Notes: generated by a model from the sequence alone, not told the origin. Shown: positions 12,214 to 24,370, numbered from the stretch's first letter. The stretch is DNA of 64,000 nt from Channallabes apus (GCA_030522415.1 CM060109.1:31207892-31271891), one strand, 5' to 3'. Numbers and translations: made by a program.

Positions 12214-13776
12214 CAGTGGCTTGCAAAAGTATTCAGCCCCCTTGAACTTTTCCACATTTTGTCACATTACAGTCACAAACATTAATCAATTTTATTGGAA
12301 TTCCACGTGAAAGACCAATAAAAAGTGGTGTACACGTGAGAAGTGGAACAAAAATCATACATGATTCCAAACATTTATTTACAAATAAATAACTGCAAAG
12401 TGGGGTGTGCTTAATTATTCAGCCCCCTTTGGTCTGAGTGCAGTCAGTTGCCCATAGACATTGCCTGATGAGTGCTAATGACTAAATAGAGTGCACCTGT
12501 GTGTAATCTAATGTCAGTACAGATACAGCTGCTCTGTGTTGGCCTCAGAGGTTGTCTAAGAGAATATTGGGAGCAACAACACCATGAAGTCCAAAGAACA
12601 CACTAGACAGGTCAGGGATAAAGTTATTGAGAAATTTAAAGCAGGCTTAGGCTACAAAAAGATTTCCAAAGCCTTGAACATCCCACGGAGCACTGTTCAA
12701 GCGATAATTCAGAAATGGAAGGAGTATGGCACAACTGTAAACCTACCAAGACAAGGCCGTCCACCTAAACTCACAGGCCGAACAAGGAGAGCGCTGATCA
12801 GAAATGCAGCCAAGAGGCCCATGGTGACTCTGGACGAGCTGCAGAGATCTACAGCTCAGGTGGGGGAATTTGTCCATAGGACAACTATTAGTCGTGCACT
12901 GCACAAAGTTGGCCTTTATGGAAGAGTGGCAAGAAGAAAGCCATTGTTAACAGAAAACCATAAGAAGTCCCATTTGCAGTTTGCCACAAGACATGTGGGG
13001 GACACAGCAAACATGTGGAAGAAGGTGCTCTGGTCAGATGAGACCAAAATGGAACTTTTTGGCCAAAATGCAAAACGCTATGTGTGGCGGAAAACTAACA
13101 CTGCACAGCACACTGAACACACCATCCCGTGTTTCTCTTCAGCAGGGACAGGGAAGCTGGTCAGAGTTGATGGGAAGATGGATGAAGCCAAATACAGTAC
13201 AGGGCAATCTTGGAAGGAAACCTCTTGGAGTCTGCAAAAACTTGAGACTGGGGCGGAGGTTCACCTTCCAGCAGGACAACGACCCTAAACATAAAGCCAG
13301 GGCAACAATGGAATGGTTTAAAACAAAACATATCCATGTGTTAGAATGGCCCAGTCAAAGTCCAGATCTAAATCCAATCGAGAATCTGTGGCAAGATCTG
13401 AAAACTGCTGTCCATCTAATCTGACTGAGCTGGAGCTGTTTTGCAAAGAAGAATGGGCAAGGATTTCAGACTCTAGATGTGCAAAGCTGGTAGAGACATA
13501 CCCTAAAAGACTGGCAGCTGTAGTTGCAGCAAAAGGTGGTTCTACAAAGTATTGATTCAGGGGGCTGAATAATTACGCACACCCCACTTTGCAGTTATTT
13601 ATTTGTAAAAAAAAAATGTTTGGAATCATGTATGATTTTCGTTCCACTTCTCACGTGTACACCACTTTGTATTGGTCTTTAACATTGAATTCCAATAAAA
13701 TTGATTAATGTTTGTGGCTGTAATGTGACAAAATGTGGAAAAGTTCAAGGGGGCCGAATACTTTTGCAAGCCACTG
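12214..13776 (+). mobile_element. Tc1-like transposon, near full length
   Basis: A 1563-bp element beginning CAGTGGCTTGCAAAAGTATT and ending with its reverse complement (one or two changes). It is preceded by TA and followed by TG, a mutated TA target duplication. The inverted repeats are long: about 215 bp at each end align, from the tip through the second 'ttcagcccccttt'-like block. Such long repeats, with an inner and an outer transposase-binding site, are typical of fish Tc1 elements of the IR/DR type. The single gene inside is broken, so the element is non-autonomous now. Confidence 0.93.
12584..13555 (+). pseudogene. Tc1-like transposase (deletion plus two frameshifts)
   Basis: The start is the ATG at 12584 (accATGaag). 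The first 180 or so codons read cleanly: a paired-like helix-turn-helix region (KISKALNIPRSTVQAIIQKW), a GRPPK linker, and the first catalytic Asp in LWSDETK. After HTIP about 13 family-typical codons (the GGGSIMLWG block) are missing in frame. A shift near 13,195 moves the frame to the one encoding QQDNDPKH (second Asp) and [11 protein letters not shown] (catalytic Glu). A second shift near 13,420 moves it to the C-terminal [15 protein letters not shown] and a stop at 13,555. All three catalytic residues survive but no continuous protein can be made. Normal family length is about 340 residues. Confidence 0.9.
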
Positions 13777-14143
13777 TGAAGTTAAATTTTTTCAGCACAG
13801 CCTAGGCAATATAGTGAACTTAATTTTATTTCATTTTAACAAACTACTGAATGCACACATGACTGAAAAAAAATGTCACATAGACAAGGAAAGAGAATAA
13901 TAATAACAAAAAGAATGCACACATTAACTATGCAGTCAAAATAAAGTGGTGAAAATGCACTCTGTCAGCAAACATACATTTTATATCAAGGGTATAATAT
14001 CTAATAGATTATATAGTATATAATAATTTTGTATGTTCTGATAGTGTGTTTTATGTTAAATTTTTTACATCAGAAAACTGTATCCACATATGCAAGGCTG
14101 TATCCGCATACAAACATGGCAGAAACAAACTACAACTCCCAAC
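13777..14143. other. Unassigned spacer
   Basis: AT-rich DNA between the Tc1 element and an LTR. Nothing recognised. Confidence 0.4.
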
Positions 14144-14214
14144 TGTCACATTCCAAGTCATCTGAGTTCTAACACACCTGCACCCAATTACCCAGGTGCT
14201 TAAATAGGACTCAC

Positions 14215-16132
14215 AGGGATTAAAGTGAAAAAAAATCTTCTGACTGAACTTTTTTCAGGCCGAGCCATATTCCTTTAACAAACACTTTATTTAAATAGTC
14301 GAGACCAATAGCGTTAGGGGAGATTAAACCGCTTTAATATTGCCAGTTTGCATATTTTAAAAGCTATTTGTAATCTTTGAAAAAAAATATATACCTTCAC
14401 AAATAATCAACCATCTACCACATATCTTTTCAGTGCATGTTTTTATTTATCTTATAACACCAAACAATGTTTTGTGAAACTCTTAATAATTAACAGAAAA
14501 AAGTAATAGCACCACCATTAAATTCCAAAAAGTGCTTTTTCAGTGCATGTTTTATGTATCTTAAAGAATACATCTTCGTTTTCAGCTTAGATGACAAATC
14601 GGATTTCCAGTAAGCAGCAATGCCATGTGTGCAAGTACGTTTACACTGCAGGTCTCGATGCTTAATTCCGATTTGTTTTCTATATCTGATTTTTTTTGAC
14701 CGTCTGTTTACACGTTCTTTTAACTATGACTCGTATCCGATTCACGTGTTTACACTCGCCATACCATCTGAAACATCGCGCATACTTAAAGGGACGTTCT
14801 TGCGCTACACAATAGCCAAGAAAGATGAAGGTGAAATATACTTAACGCTATCTCTGCTATATACGCTCGCGCACCATGGTTTTAAAACGGAGGAGAGAAA
14901 AAAACGGCGTAATTGCAGCCTGCACATATGTTTATTCATCAAATACTGATTTAATGTTATTTAGCCCAAATAAGCATTAACACAAGGCGAGGTGTGTGTG
15001 TGTGTGGGGGGGGGGGTTGTTCTTTTCCTCTTCCATGTCACCTGCGATGTTGTAATTCCACACGCGCTTCCACCGGAGAATAACATTACGTCATTAAACC
15101 GCGAAGAAGTGGCAGTTTTAATGATGTACAGAACACAATGCCTCAGGGAATCCGATCCGTCTGTTTACACGACAATCACATTAGCACATATCTGATTTAT
15201 ATCCACATATGAAGGAGGCCTGAAACCGATCTCGAAATATCGGAATGCATGCGTTTTTTTCCTGTTTACGCGGACATAGAACATATCCGATATGTGTCAC
15301 ATATGAGCAAAACATCGGAATTGGGTCATATTCACCTGGCAGTGTAAACGCAGCCTATATAGACAATCTTGAAAGTGCACTCTTGTCTTGACAACTGATT
15401 GCATTAAATTAACTAGTGGTTGTGAGACTGTGAGCGACAGGTCATGCTCCGCTATGAAAGAACATAGGCGCACTTTTACATCGCGCACACGGTCGGCCAC
15501 AGATGTGTGAATCTCCGTTGTGGTTCTTGTCGCAGCAGACAGGGAGCATGTGTACTGTTAGAGCACGAACCGCAGCATTGTGACGAGCTGCTGACTGATG
15601 GCGAACTCGCACTTTGTTTTGCCATTATTGCCATATTGAAGTTTCCTGTGGCATACTGTGCAGAGACACCTACCTGGATGTTTGATTTTTTTAGTCCACG
15701 AACTAAAAGGCTTGCCATTCTCCCCAATTTCGCTAAGCCAAGCCCATCTCCATTTATTTATTTACACTTTTATCAATCTCCGAAACATCGGAGCCTTCCT
15801 GCATTAAGTGTGTCCATGCTATCTTAAATATAGTTATACCTCAGCCTGACATGTAGTTCTTCAAAACTAAACCAAAACCCGGAGTGGATTCATACCGGAG
15901 TGATAACAAAACGCTTAGAGTGGAGAGAGGAACGTGCAGTCGCTCCACTCCAGGCTTTGATCACATCCTCCTCAGCAGGCTGAATACACGTTGTCTTTCC
16001 TTAATTTAAGACCCATGTAAGCCTATATATACACAGCATTAAAATAATGAAAAGTGAATTTTAAACATTAAGGACAGGCGGAACAGTGTGATTGACGGAA
16101 ATCCGTCGTAACGACGGAGAACTTTAATCCCT
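14215..16132. mobile_element. hAT-type non-autonomous element
   Basis: The termini AGGGATTAAAGT and ACTTTAATCCCT are perfect inverted repeats. The flanks GGACTCAC (14,207-14,214) and GGACTCAG (16,133-16,140) form an 8-bp target duplication with one mismatch, the length made by hAT transposases. No transposase frame is visible in its 1.9 kb. A second inverted-repeat element sits inside it. Confidence 0.7.
14625..15355. mobile_element. MITE nested in the hAT-type element
   Basis: The left end reads 'cgtttacactgcaggtctcg ... aattccgatttgttttc'. The right end on the other strand reads 'gcgtttacactgccaggtga ... aattccgatgtttt'. These are imperfect terminal inverted repeats of about 45 bp around a 0.7-kb core with no gene. 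Confidence 0.65.
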
Positions 16133-16799
16133 GGACTCAGCAATGGAGAGACTCCGTGAAGTATACACTCCTGTGAATTTACCCCACGCTACCAAGCCAT
16201 GTTTGTTTGTGTTAGCTTTATAGTGTATGCCTTTAATCCTTTGTTTTGGTTTCCAATTTTCTGATTGCTCTAGTGTACGTGTTTTGCCGATCGACAGACC
16301 CTTGCCTGTTTCTTTGTCGCCGCCTACGATTTATCCATGTTTGCTTTTGTTATTAGCTCAATAAATCCTGTCTTCCTTACCTGCACTTGCTTCCACCACT
16401 ACGTTACTTCTGACAAAAACCCAAATGCATAGTTTACACGTATACTCTGTGTGGGGAAACACTGCACTGAGGAAACAAAAAATATGTGAATCGTGCACAA
16501 AACTAATATCTAAATGATCTTAGAGCAATAGTCGAGGCCAAGTTGAGAACTTAATTTCCACCCCATAATAAGTCACATTTGAGACATTATCCTTGAGAGT
16601 TTATCCATTACTTTGGGGATGTAAGATACTTACAGTAACCTCTTTACCTTTCAACAATGCATACTAACTATAGTATAGAATAAGATTAGATATTAATGCA
16701 ATAATGGAAGAGAAAAATTGCACTAAGAAATGAATGTAAATTTTTTAATCTTTAAATTTACAGTTGTTCAATGGAGATAATTGAATAATTTGAATGCTT

Positions 16800-16889
16800 T
16801 TAGGAGCGTTATACAATGTAGAAAGAAATAAAAATTAGGAAAGACCATGGAATTAGAAGGTGTGTGCAAATTTTTGACTGGTAGTGTAT
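16800..16889 (+). repeat. Tc1-like 3' terminus fragment
   Basis: Ends with 'gaaggtgtgtgcaaattttt' and gactggtagtgta followed by TA, a terminal inverted repeat shared by a common group of fish Tc1-like elements. The rest of the element is not recognisable upstream. Confidence 0.6.
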
Positions 16890-17700
16890 ACTTTAGCCAC
16901 CACTGTGTATTGGTGTATTGTGTATTGTGTATTAAGTATTAAAATGCCTGTTACTTGTTCTCTTGCCATCTCTTTTATCATCAAATAGTTTTTTATTCTG
17001 TGATGTTTATTTGAAACAAAAAAAGAAGAATTTTAACCGAGTTCTTTCTAAAATATTTGTAGTTATTATTATTTACATTTTTTTGCAATAGCAAAAGTGA
17101 AATAGTTTGTATGGAAAATTCTAGGGTATTTTAATTGTGGTCACCATGTGCTGGATGGATCTGTGAATCACAGCAAAACAATTATCTACAGGCTAATAAC
17201 CATTCAAATCCTGCATCAGTAAGCTCCTTAGATCACTCAGTTGGGTACAAGTACAGATATTATCAAATACATATATCAGTTCGTAGGGCTTCTAATCACA
17301 GATGTTTATTTCATTTTGTAATTAAGAATATAATGAGAATTACAAGTAGAATGTGTTTGGTTAACCCTGATAAGACTGTTTATTGGAACATATTTAACTG
17401 AAGAAAAAAAAGGGGGAAAATAGATGCTGGGATGTTGTGAAAACCAGCACTGTGATCTATCATTTGTCATTTAAAAAAGAAAATAAACTCACACTACACA
17501 ACCGTCTGCACTTTCAGAATGCTTTATGCTCTGTTTTATTAAGATTGTGACAAATAGCACACCAGTACTTGCAACTGCAAACTTATTATTGATATTTATT
17601 TATTTATTTTTATTTAGTGTGTAGATTTCTATTTAGGGTAGGTGATAACACTATCTCTTTCTCTCTTTCTTTCTGCTCCTTGCACTTCCTGCCTCTGTTG

Positions 17701-17747
<47 letters not shown>

Positions 17748-18572
17748 ACTTTGATGGCTTATAAATACACCTGATGCCACTCATGATCATGGCCTGTTCT
17801 CAGTTCAGTAAATCTCACTTTGGGATCCCCAAGATAGCTCCTTCACACCCAGTCTGCTTTTCTTTTTTTTCCTTTTTTTGCACCGACAAACAAAAATATC
17901 AGTTCATTTCCTCTAGGTCTACAGCAGGCCTTAGCCAGTCTTGAAGCAATGAGAGAGAAATTTGCCATGGTTGCTTTATTCTCTTAAGCCCAAAGGTTTC
18001 TGCACTTTTCTCTTGTCCTGTATTTCCATTGCACACTTTCTTCTCAATTTTGTGATCTGTCTCGGCCAAAACGGACAAATCACTGCGTCTGCTCTCTGTT
18101 TGATATGATTTTTTATGCTACACCTCTGGAGCATGTGTGTATGAGGACTTATCTGTGATGAATTTGTGTATAAGCACATTTTCATCTTCTACAATTTATC
18201 ACTTATAAAGACGTCTTGAACAAAAAATCATATACAGGGTGTATTTCTTTCTACAGTTCTTAGATCCATGATAGGACAATGATATGAGCATCACATTATA
18301 TCATATAACAAAAAAATGGTATTGTAACTCTACAGTATATGTATTGTTACAGTAGATCTTGTTGCCTGGTAACAGCTTACTGATGATAAGTTGAAAGAAA
18401 TAGCACTGTACTGTAGCTACATCAGAGACTAGAAGAAGGTCAGAAATCTATTAAGACCCTTGGGATTTCTATGAGTGTGTCTCTGATTAAAGTTGAGACA
18501 CGCATGGAGACAGAGATAGTTTCTAGTAGGCTTTCTACATTGGGTAATACCCTTGTATTTTCTTAAAATTTG
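16890..18572. other. Unassigned region with an (AC)n microsatellite
   Basis: Contains an (AC)n run at about 17,703-17,743. The small open frames at 17,135 and 17,976 show no family signature. No gene recognised. Confidence 0.4.
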
Positions 18573-18595
18573 GAACCCTCTGGCATCCCCCCAGT

Positions 18596-19847
18596 TGTTA
18601 CGGTTAAACACCAGAGGGCGCCATGCTCCCGGACTCCATCTTGTGTTCATTTCCCAGAGTGCACCTCGGTCAGGTGATGGGAACACACCTGAACCGAGGT
18701 ACTGTAGCTAATTAAGTTAATTATAAATAGTCTGCCTAAGTTGAGTTTCTTTATCTGGCATTAGTTTAAGTTAAGTGGGTGTGAATGTTTCCATGTTCTT
18801 CGTGTCATGCCACTTCCCTAGCTCCTGGTTTGTCCTGTTTTTGGTTGTGTTCTGTTGATGTACGGTCATATTTCGTTCCTAGTTTGTTATGCCTTATTTC
18901 CTAGTCTGTGGTGCTTATATCCTAGACTTTGTTTAGCCTAGCCAATGTTTAGCCTAGCTATTGACTTGCCTAGCTCCAGTTTAGTTATTGTTTAGTTAAT
19001 GTTCCTTTATTTCCTTATGCAAGTGTCCATTTATGTTGAGTTTTGTTATTAAAAGACTTTAAGTGATCTCCCTCTGCATATATGCCTCAGTATCTAAAGC
19101 CCACACACAGCACCCGTGACAGTATGCCAGACCTAAGAAGTGGTATAGTGGAGGGGCCTCCCCTGGATATTTTTTTGGGGGGAGGGGGGCTATGATCGTG
19201 ACGTCAGGGCAAGCAGACCTCGTGGGTAGTCGGCTTGCCATCTGACGGAAGAACTTAGCAGGAGCGAGTGGAGCGACGCCCTGCAGTGCTCAGAGAAAGA
19301 CTGGAGAGGGCAAGCAAGCAAAGCAGCTGGACTGGAGAGGATCACAGCTGGCTATCCGACGTGTGCCCCCAAGGACACAGGACGACGGAGCCAGGGGTAA
19401 GGAAAAACCCCAGTTGGTGTGTCAGCAGAAGGGGCAAAGCATGGAGCAGCACCAGCAGAGGCGAGTGCTCCAACAGCTGGCTGGAGAGCTCATCCAGCAG
19501 ATCAATGCATGACGGACAACCAGGGATCATGAGTGCATGCAAACCCTGCTGGAGTTGGGTGCACGGCTCCAGAACCAGCTTGTTCAGTTCGACAGGGAAG
19601 ATCCAGAAACTCCAGAGAGCCTCAGAGGAGGCCCAGTTGTTCCAGAGAGCCCCGCTGCGGACCCAGTTGTTCCAGACAGCCCCGCTGCCGGCCCAGTTGT
19701 TCCAGAGTTTTAGTTGTTTAGTTACTGTTCCTTGATTTCCTTATGCAAGTGTCCATTTATGTTGAGTTTCGTTATTAAAAGACATTAAGTAATCTCCCTG
19801 TGCATATATGCCTCAGTATCTAAAGCCCACACACAGCACCCGTGACA
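18596..19847 (+). mobile_element. Deleted LTR retrotransposon
   Basis: The 5' LTR runs 18,596-19,121 (TGTTACGG ... CCCGTGACA, with a CAATT-free AT-rich middle and 'attaaaag' near the end). An internal remnant (19,122 to about 19,710) is followed by the 3' third of a second LTR (about 19,711-19,847). The second LTR repeats 'ccttatgcaagtgtccattt' and 'cacccgtgaca' almost exactly. The flanks CCAGT and CCGGT are a probable 5-bp target duplication with one change. No protease, reverse transcriptase or integrase remains. Confidence 0.7.
19442..19709 (+). pseudogene. gag-like N-terminal remnant
   Basis: From the ATG at 19,442 a short frame reads MEQHQQRRVLQQLAGELIQQ and stops soon after. Downstream in the same frame a proline-rich segment with repeated PVVPESPAADPVVPDSPAAG runs into the truncated 3' LTR. 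The position just after a 5' LTR and the coiled, Gln-rich start suggest a gag N-terminus. Everything behind it is deleted. Confidence 0.4.
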
Positions 19848-20697
19848 CCGGTCAAACTGACCCGGTACTTTTTTGCGTTTTAAAAACATCATTTATCATA
19901 AAACATTAACATATACTGTATTGCCTTTGTCTCAATTTCCATCATTCTAAAGATAATGTATGTTTATGATAAGTCTCTACTACAACAAAAGTAACAATGT
20001 GTGATACTTTTTTGTCATAAGGTTATAATTGATGTTATAACTCCATTATACTCAAGACTTGAGTGTCATAAATTTATGCTTATCTTTTAAAAAAATAAAT
20101 GTCACTAGCCTCACTGCGGCTAGAGAAGTCCTGGGCACGTGTCTTTCTTGGATGTGTGGTGTCGCCAGTGCCTTGCCTGGCGCCTCAAGGAAATGTAATT
20201 TTCTTTTGAACTTACTTTGGTTCTAGTCTGGGTTGATTGCTACCCACACTGTAAATGCATTATACTCTGAGATATCCAGCATGTTGTAAAAGATCACTTT
20301 TTTTTGTTGTATGTAAGATACTGTACTAGGGCAGTCATGTTGGTCATGAACATCAATTTGGAGAAATGGACTGGCCTTTAATTGTATAACATTCTAAAAA
20401 AGTGGTTTGCAGGTAGACCCATGACAGTGTAGGAGTGTGTGTGTGTGTGTATACCGGTCTATGTATGTGTAGGCATGTTTCTGTGTGTATGCAGGTCAAA
20501 CAGGACCAGAAAACCTTATGAAGGATGTAAATGTGTAGGGTATACAGTAGTAGCATGTGTTCAATTACTTTTTTGTCTATACATGTTTATCACAGGAAAT
20601 AAGCTAAGACCATTGAGTTTTAAGTAGAAAAAAAATTATACTTGTGCCATTTTTCTTCTTGTAAAAAAGTGACCCGAATACCATACAAGGGTTAAAT

Positions 20698-21937
20698 GAG
20701 CTAAGCAGTGTGGGGGTTTTGTTTGTGTTATAGAGTTTTGTTCTTTGTACTCCAGTAGATAGAGTTTTAAGTAAAAGCATGAAAAAATTTGTACTAAAGT
20801 ATTAGTGCGTAGCCAGATTTTGTTGCAATCAGAAATCATATATGCAATATGCACCGGGTCTCTTACACTGCTGTCCTTTGTCAGGTTTGTAAGGTAGCTT
20901 TTTTTTTTAACATGTTGGCTTTTTAGTTTTAATTTTAGTCTTGTTTTAAGTAACTGAAATTCTTTAAATCTACGATGAATATGTTGTAGGAAAGAGGCAA
21001 AACATGAAAATCCATCTTTGGCCATTTCTTTTTACAGTAGATGCCAACTTTCGTTATTGAACAGAGAGCTGTGTGTTAAAAGATGGTCCATTCAGAGTCC
21101 CCCACTCATGTGGGACTCATAAAGTGAATTATGGAAAAGCATTTCTGAAGTCATACCATTACTTGTAAATGTAAGAATGCACACTTTAAATTCAGAGTTA
21201 AATTACTGGAGGCATAGTTTATATTGCAGCACTGCTGTTTAATTAGAAATGCCAGTGGCAAGGATTCAGTTTGTGCTATCTGCAAGTGCAGCTCCATAAA
21301 TAGCCTGTTATAGATGCGGCTACATTAACATGCTGCTAATGGAATACATACGTAGTCCATTTATGGCCATCTTTCAATAACTAAAATACTTATAGTCATA
21401 CCGCAATAGAGGCTAATCATACATCTGAAGTACTCAAATCAGCCCACATGTTACCCACAACCAAGCTGTAGTCAGGCATGGAGATCAGGGCCAGATTTAT
21501 CAGGATGCTAGCTGTTATCAAGCTGTTAGCTTTTCACTTTACGTAGAAATGTGCCACACCAATTTGAGAGCCTCAGTTATTAGTGTCAATTGATATAGTG
21601 TGTTAAACAAACTTAAAACAGGTTAGGTAGCTCTTACAAGTATGCAGATGTAGCCCAAGCAGAATTTGAGTTTAAGACGCCTGACTTAAAATATTAAATA
21701 AATAAATAACATTTATATCTCTGCATGAACACACGAACACTATCTCATTATCCTCAGAGACACAATATTTATGCAGAAATTAATATTTTAAATAAAAATA
21801 ATAATAACCTATAAAAATAACATATGCCACAAAGCCTACAGTTCATCATGTAAATATCACTGTATATCTCATTACCTAGTTTGATTGTAAATAATGCCCA
21901 CTGGACATTTTCACTTTCACTCCACCGTCAATCATTC
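20698..21937. other. Unassigned region
   Basis: No gene or named repeat. The part at about 21,170-21,365 looks compositionally quieter than its surroundings (few simple repeats, several homeobox-type ATTA motifs) and could be conserved non-coding DNA. That is only an impression. Confidence 0.3.
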
Positions 21938-22138
21938 ATTAATTCATTCATTCATTTTCTATACCGCTTAATCCTGTGTTCAGGGTCGCGGGGGACCTGG
22001 AGCCTATCCCAGGAGACTTCGGGCACTAGGCGGGGTACACCCTGGACAGGGTGCCAATCCATCGCAGGGCACACACAAATACACACACTCACACACCCAA
22101 TCACACACTACGGGCAATTTAGAAACGCCAATTAGCCT
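21938..22138 (-). repeat. SINE-related 3' region, minus strand
   Basis: Starts with a (ATTC)n tail and on the minus strand holds 'aattggcgtttctaaattgc', 'tgtgccctgcgatggattgg' and 'ccaggtcccccgcgaccctg'. The same blocks occur, in the same order, in the SINE at 63.8-64.0 kb. The tRNA-like head is missing. Confidence 0.65.
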
Positions 22139-22368
22139 ACACCGTCAATCAAGATTGTGATATTTGATGTTAGAATGAACTGAAGCTCCTGATCTGTGTC
22201 TGTATGATTTCATCCACTGCACTGCTTCTACATGTTTACAACTGCTCATTCATGCAATGATTCAGTAGGCCAAAGTTATTCCTATTAAGTTGGCCGGTGA
22301 ATGATATTTCACTGTAAGTGACTCAAGTTATTGATGTATATTTGTCCAGAAATGTAAAACCTGCAAGC
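22139..22368. other. Unassigned spacer
   Basis: Nothing recognised. Confidence 0.35.
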
Positions 22369-22760
22369 AGTGGCGGACTGGCCATCTGGAGCACCGGGAG
22401 TTTTCCCGGTAGGCCGCTGGCCAATGTGGGCCAGTCCAGTCAGTACGCAAATATATAAAAAATGACGGAAACCATAATATTGCATCTCTTTTCTACGCAT
22501 ATGGATGAGTGCGTCAACCGCATGGGCGCCGCCGACAAAGAGCGTGTGTTTGTTACCGCGGATGTATTGCCCTTTCACAATATTAATTAGTTTGGTCGAC
22601 TCCATCCGTATTCTGAAACACCACGAACGAAATTTCCATGAATGAAAAGGTGGAGCTGAAAGTTACGCGAAAAGAAGAAAAAAGCTTTAGAGGTAAATGC
22701 TGTGAAATGCTTCAAATGAACAGATTCTGCCTATAACTGGTCAGGCACAGCGAGGCTGGA
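22369..22760 (+). mobile_element. hAT-like element fragment
   Basis: Begins CAGTGGCGGACTGGCCATCT, a terminus of the kind seen on fish hAT elements. It is followed by GC-rich DNA unlike its surroundings. I cannot find a matching right end, so the right boundary is arbitrary and the family assignment tentative. Confidence 0.35.
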
Positions 22761-23216
22761 TCCAGCAGCCCACCACCTCCCACATCATAACACAGTGGCT
22801 CATTAAAGTGGAGATTACTTTTTTTAACTACTTACTAGTATAAAAATATAACAATACAAAAATGTAAGAAAAGTATAATTGAACATATATTGGGTCATAT
22901 TTGTAAAACAAAGGAAAGAACAATAAGACAAACAACATATAAAAGTATAAAGGCAATATTTTCAGTGTACAGTAGCACCAGTCTCACAGACCCAGGAGGC
23001 TTATAAACAGTTTGACAGCAAAATGAGACATTTTGGCAAAATGTATCAAGGCTGTTAGAAAATATTCCTTGCATTGTCTCTTATTGAGTCACAAGGGTGC
23101 TTAAAAGCATTAATCATTCAAAGTTATTCATATCAGTGTAAAGTTAGTATGATTTTGAAACTGCTATAACTCCACCTGGCACAGTTTCATCCTAGTGGAA
23201 CAATCTGACTACATGT
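22761..23216. other. Unassigned spacer
   Basis: Nothing recognised. Confidence 0.35.
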
Positions 23217-23345
23217 TCAGTGCCATGAAAAAGTATTTGCTCCTTCCTGATTTTTATTTATTTTTTTGCATATTTGTCACACTTGTAAAATATAGAAAAA
23301 TAATATATAGAATAATAATATTTGTCACACTTGAAAAATAGAATA
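23217..23345 (+). repeat. Tc1/mariner-like terminus fragment
   Basis: Reads TTCAGTGCCATGAAAAAGTA then 'tttgctccttcctgattttt', a recurrent terminal inverted repeat of fish Tc1/mariner MITEs. 'tttgtcacact' occurs twice. No partner end is evident. Confidence 0.5.
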
Positions 23346-24253
23346 TAATCAGCTAAAATCATTATTTCAGCTTACCTGTTCAGTTTTATTGTGATTTTTT
23401 AAATATTGTCTTTATAGTCTTATATATTTGTCTTGATGTCCTTTCCTTTCTTTCTTTGTTTTACTAATATGACCCAATATATGTTCAGTGATACTTTAAA
23501 TAATATGTTTAAATAGCATTGATTTCTGTATTGTGTTTTCCTTAGCATAATTTTACTTGGCATGAGTTAGAAAAAATAATTTCATATGCAATCTGTCTTT
23601 TGGAAGTAATGACCACCCTTTCATATTATTTAGTAAAGTGAAAAGTTTTGACTCATCCTTCTATTTCAACCTGACAATTTTGGTACAGGCGGGTAATAAT
23701 GTGCATTCTGTGGAATTTACCCATCAGCACATTTAGAGTAAATCGCATTGCCAAACCATTTCAAATCGATGAGATGGAAACTGGAGTTAACATAATGCAG
23801 TGATGTGGAATAAAGACAAACTGACATAAGTTTTTTTAGCAGTAATGAAAAAATGTGTAAGTGTTCATATTGGAAGTGGAATTAGCAGCATTAGGAGAGG
23901 TATCTGCATGATCAGTAGTGTCCTGTCGATCACTTGATGGCTATGTTTGTAGTGACATGATTACATCTCTATTATGCTTAGTAAAGTATCTTCATTTATC
24001 ATAGTTTTATATATATTGTATGCTTATTTGCAGCTGAACCATGTAGACATCTGCACTACACCAGGATCTTACTCACTTTTCAAAACACCAGCAGGCACCT
24101 CCTTAGCAGCTACATGATTGATCGTTGAAGGACTAAGTGGTAGATATTTTTAATGAGCTGTTAATGAGCTGTGGCCTGAAAAAGAGGAGTTGAGACTGTA
24201 TCCCAGTGAGAACTTCTCACTGTTGACTGATTTCTCTTCACTCTCCTTTACAG
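23346..24253. other. Unassigned spacer
   Basis: AT-rich DNA with no recognised gene or repeat family. Confidence 0.35.
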
Positions 24254-24370
24254 TGTCCAACAACCTGCTGAAGTGTCTGTCACATTTATTACGAGCGAGG
24301 GGCTCAGAGGAGCCTGGATCAGAGAGAGAAGCTAAGATGAGTCTCCTGTGCCTCAGGCACTGCACATACA
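24254..24370 (+). other. Possible internal coding exon (unrecognised)
   Basis: A 117-nt open segment follows a good acceptor (pyrimidine-rich ctctcctttacag) and ends at a gtaaca donor-like site. Its length is a multiple of three, so its flanking phases would match. In the open frame it reads SNNLLKCLSHLLRARGSEEP and continues with a charged stretch and KMSLLCLRHC. I do not recognise the peptide. The frame stays open about 60 nt on the left and 50 nt on the right, so the signal is weak, and no neighbouring exon was found. Confidence 0.22.

Larger units (their letters stand above)
14144..16415 (+). repeat. LTR-like sequence split by a hAT-type insertion
   Basis: The left piece begins TGTCACATTCC (14,144). 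The right piece ends '...ctgcacttgcttccaccact' then acgttacttctgaca (16,415), with an 'aataaa' about 50 bp before the end, as expected of an LTR. The pieces are separated by the element at 14,215-16,132, whose flanking duplication joins them. Without the insert it is about 350 bp. I see no clear duplication outside the LTR and no internal retroviral sequence next to it, so a solo LTR is most likely. The left boundary is uncertain. Confidence 0.45.
18573..20697. mobile_element. Inverted-repeat element (AACCCT...GGGTC type), split by an LTR element
   Basis: The right end on the minus strand reads AACCCTTGTATGGTATTCGG then GTCAC. The left end reads AACCCTCTGGCATCCCCC and, after the inserted LTR element, CGGTCAAACTGACCCGG. 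The two ends are imperfect inverted repeats. The original element is about 0.87 kb once the LTR element is removed. The TTAA at the right end may hint at a piggyBac-type target, but the left side lacks it. No transposase frame is visible. Confidence 0.5.

Noticed and set aside
19268..19735. 155-codon frame as a gene
   Set aside because: It overlaps a shorter gag-like frame in another phase and runs into the truncated LTR; composition is that of a retroelement leader.
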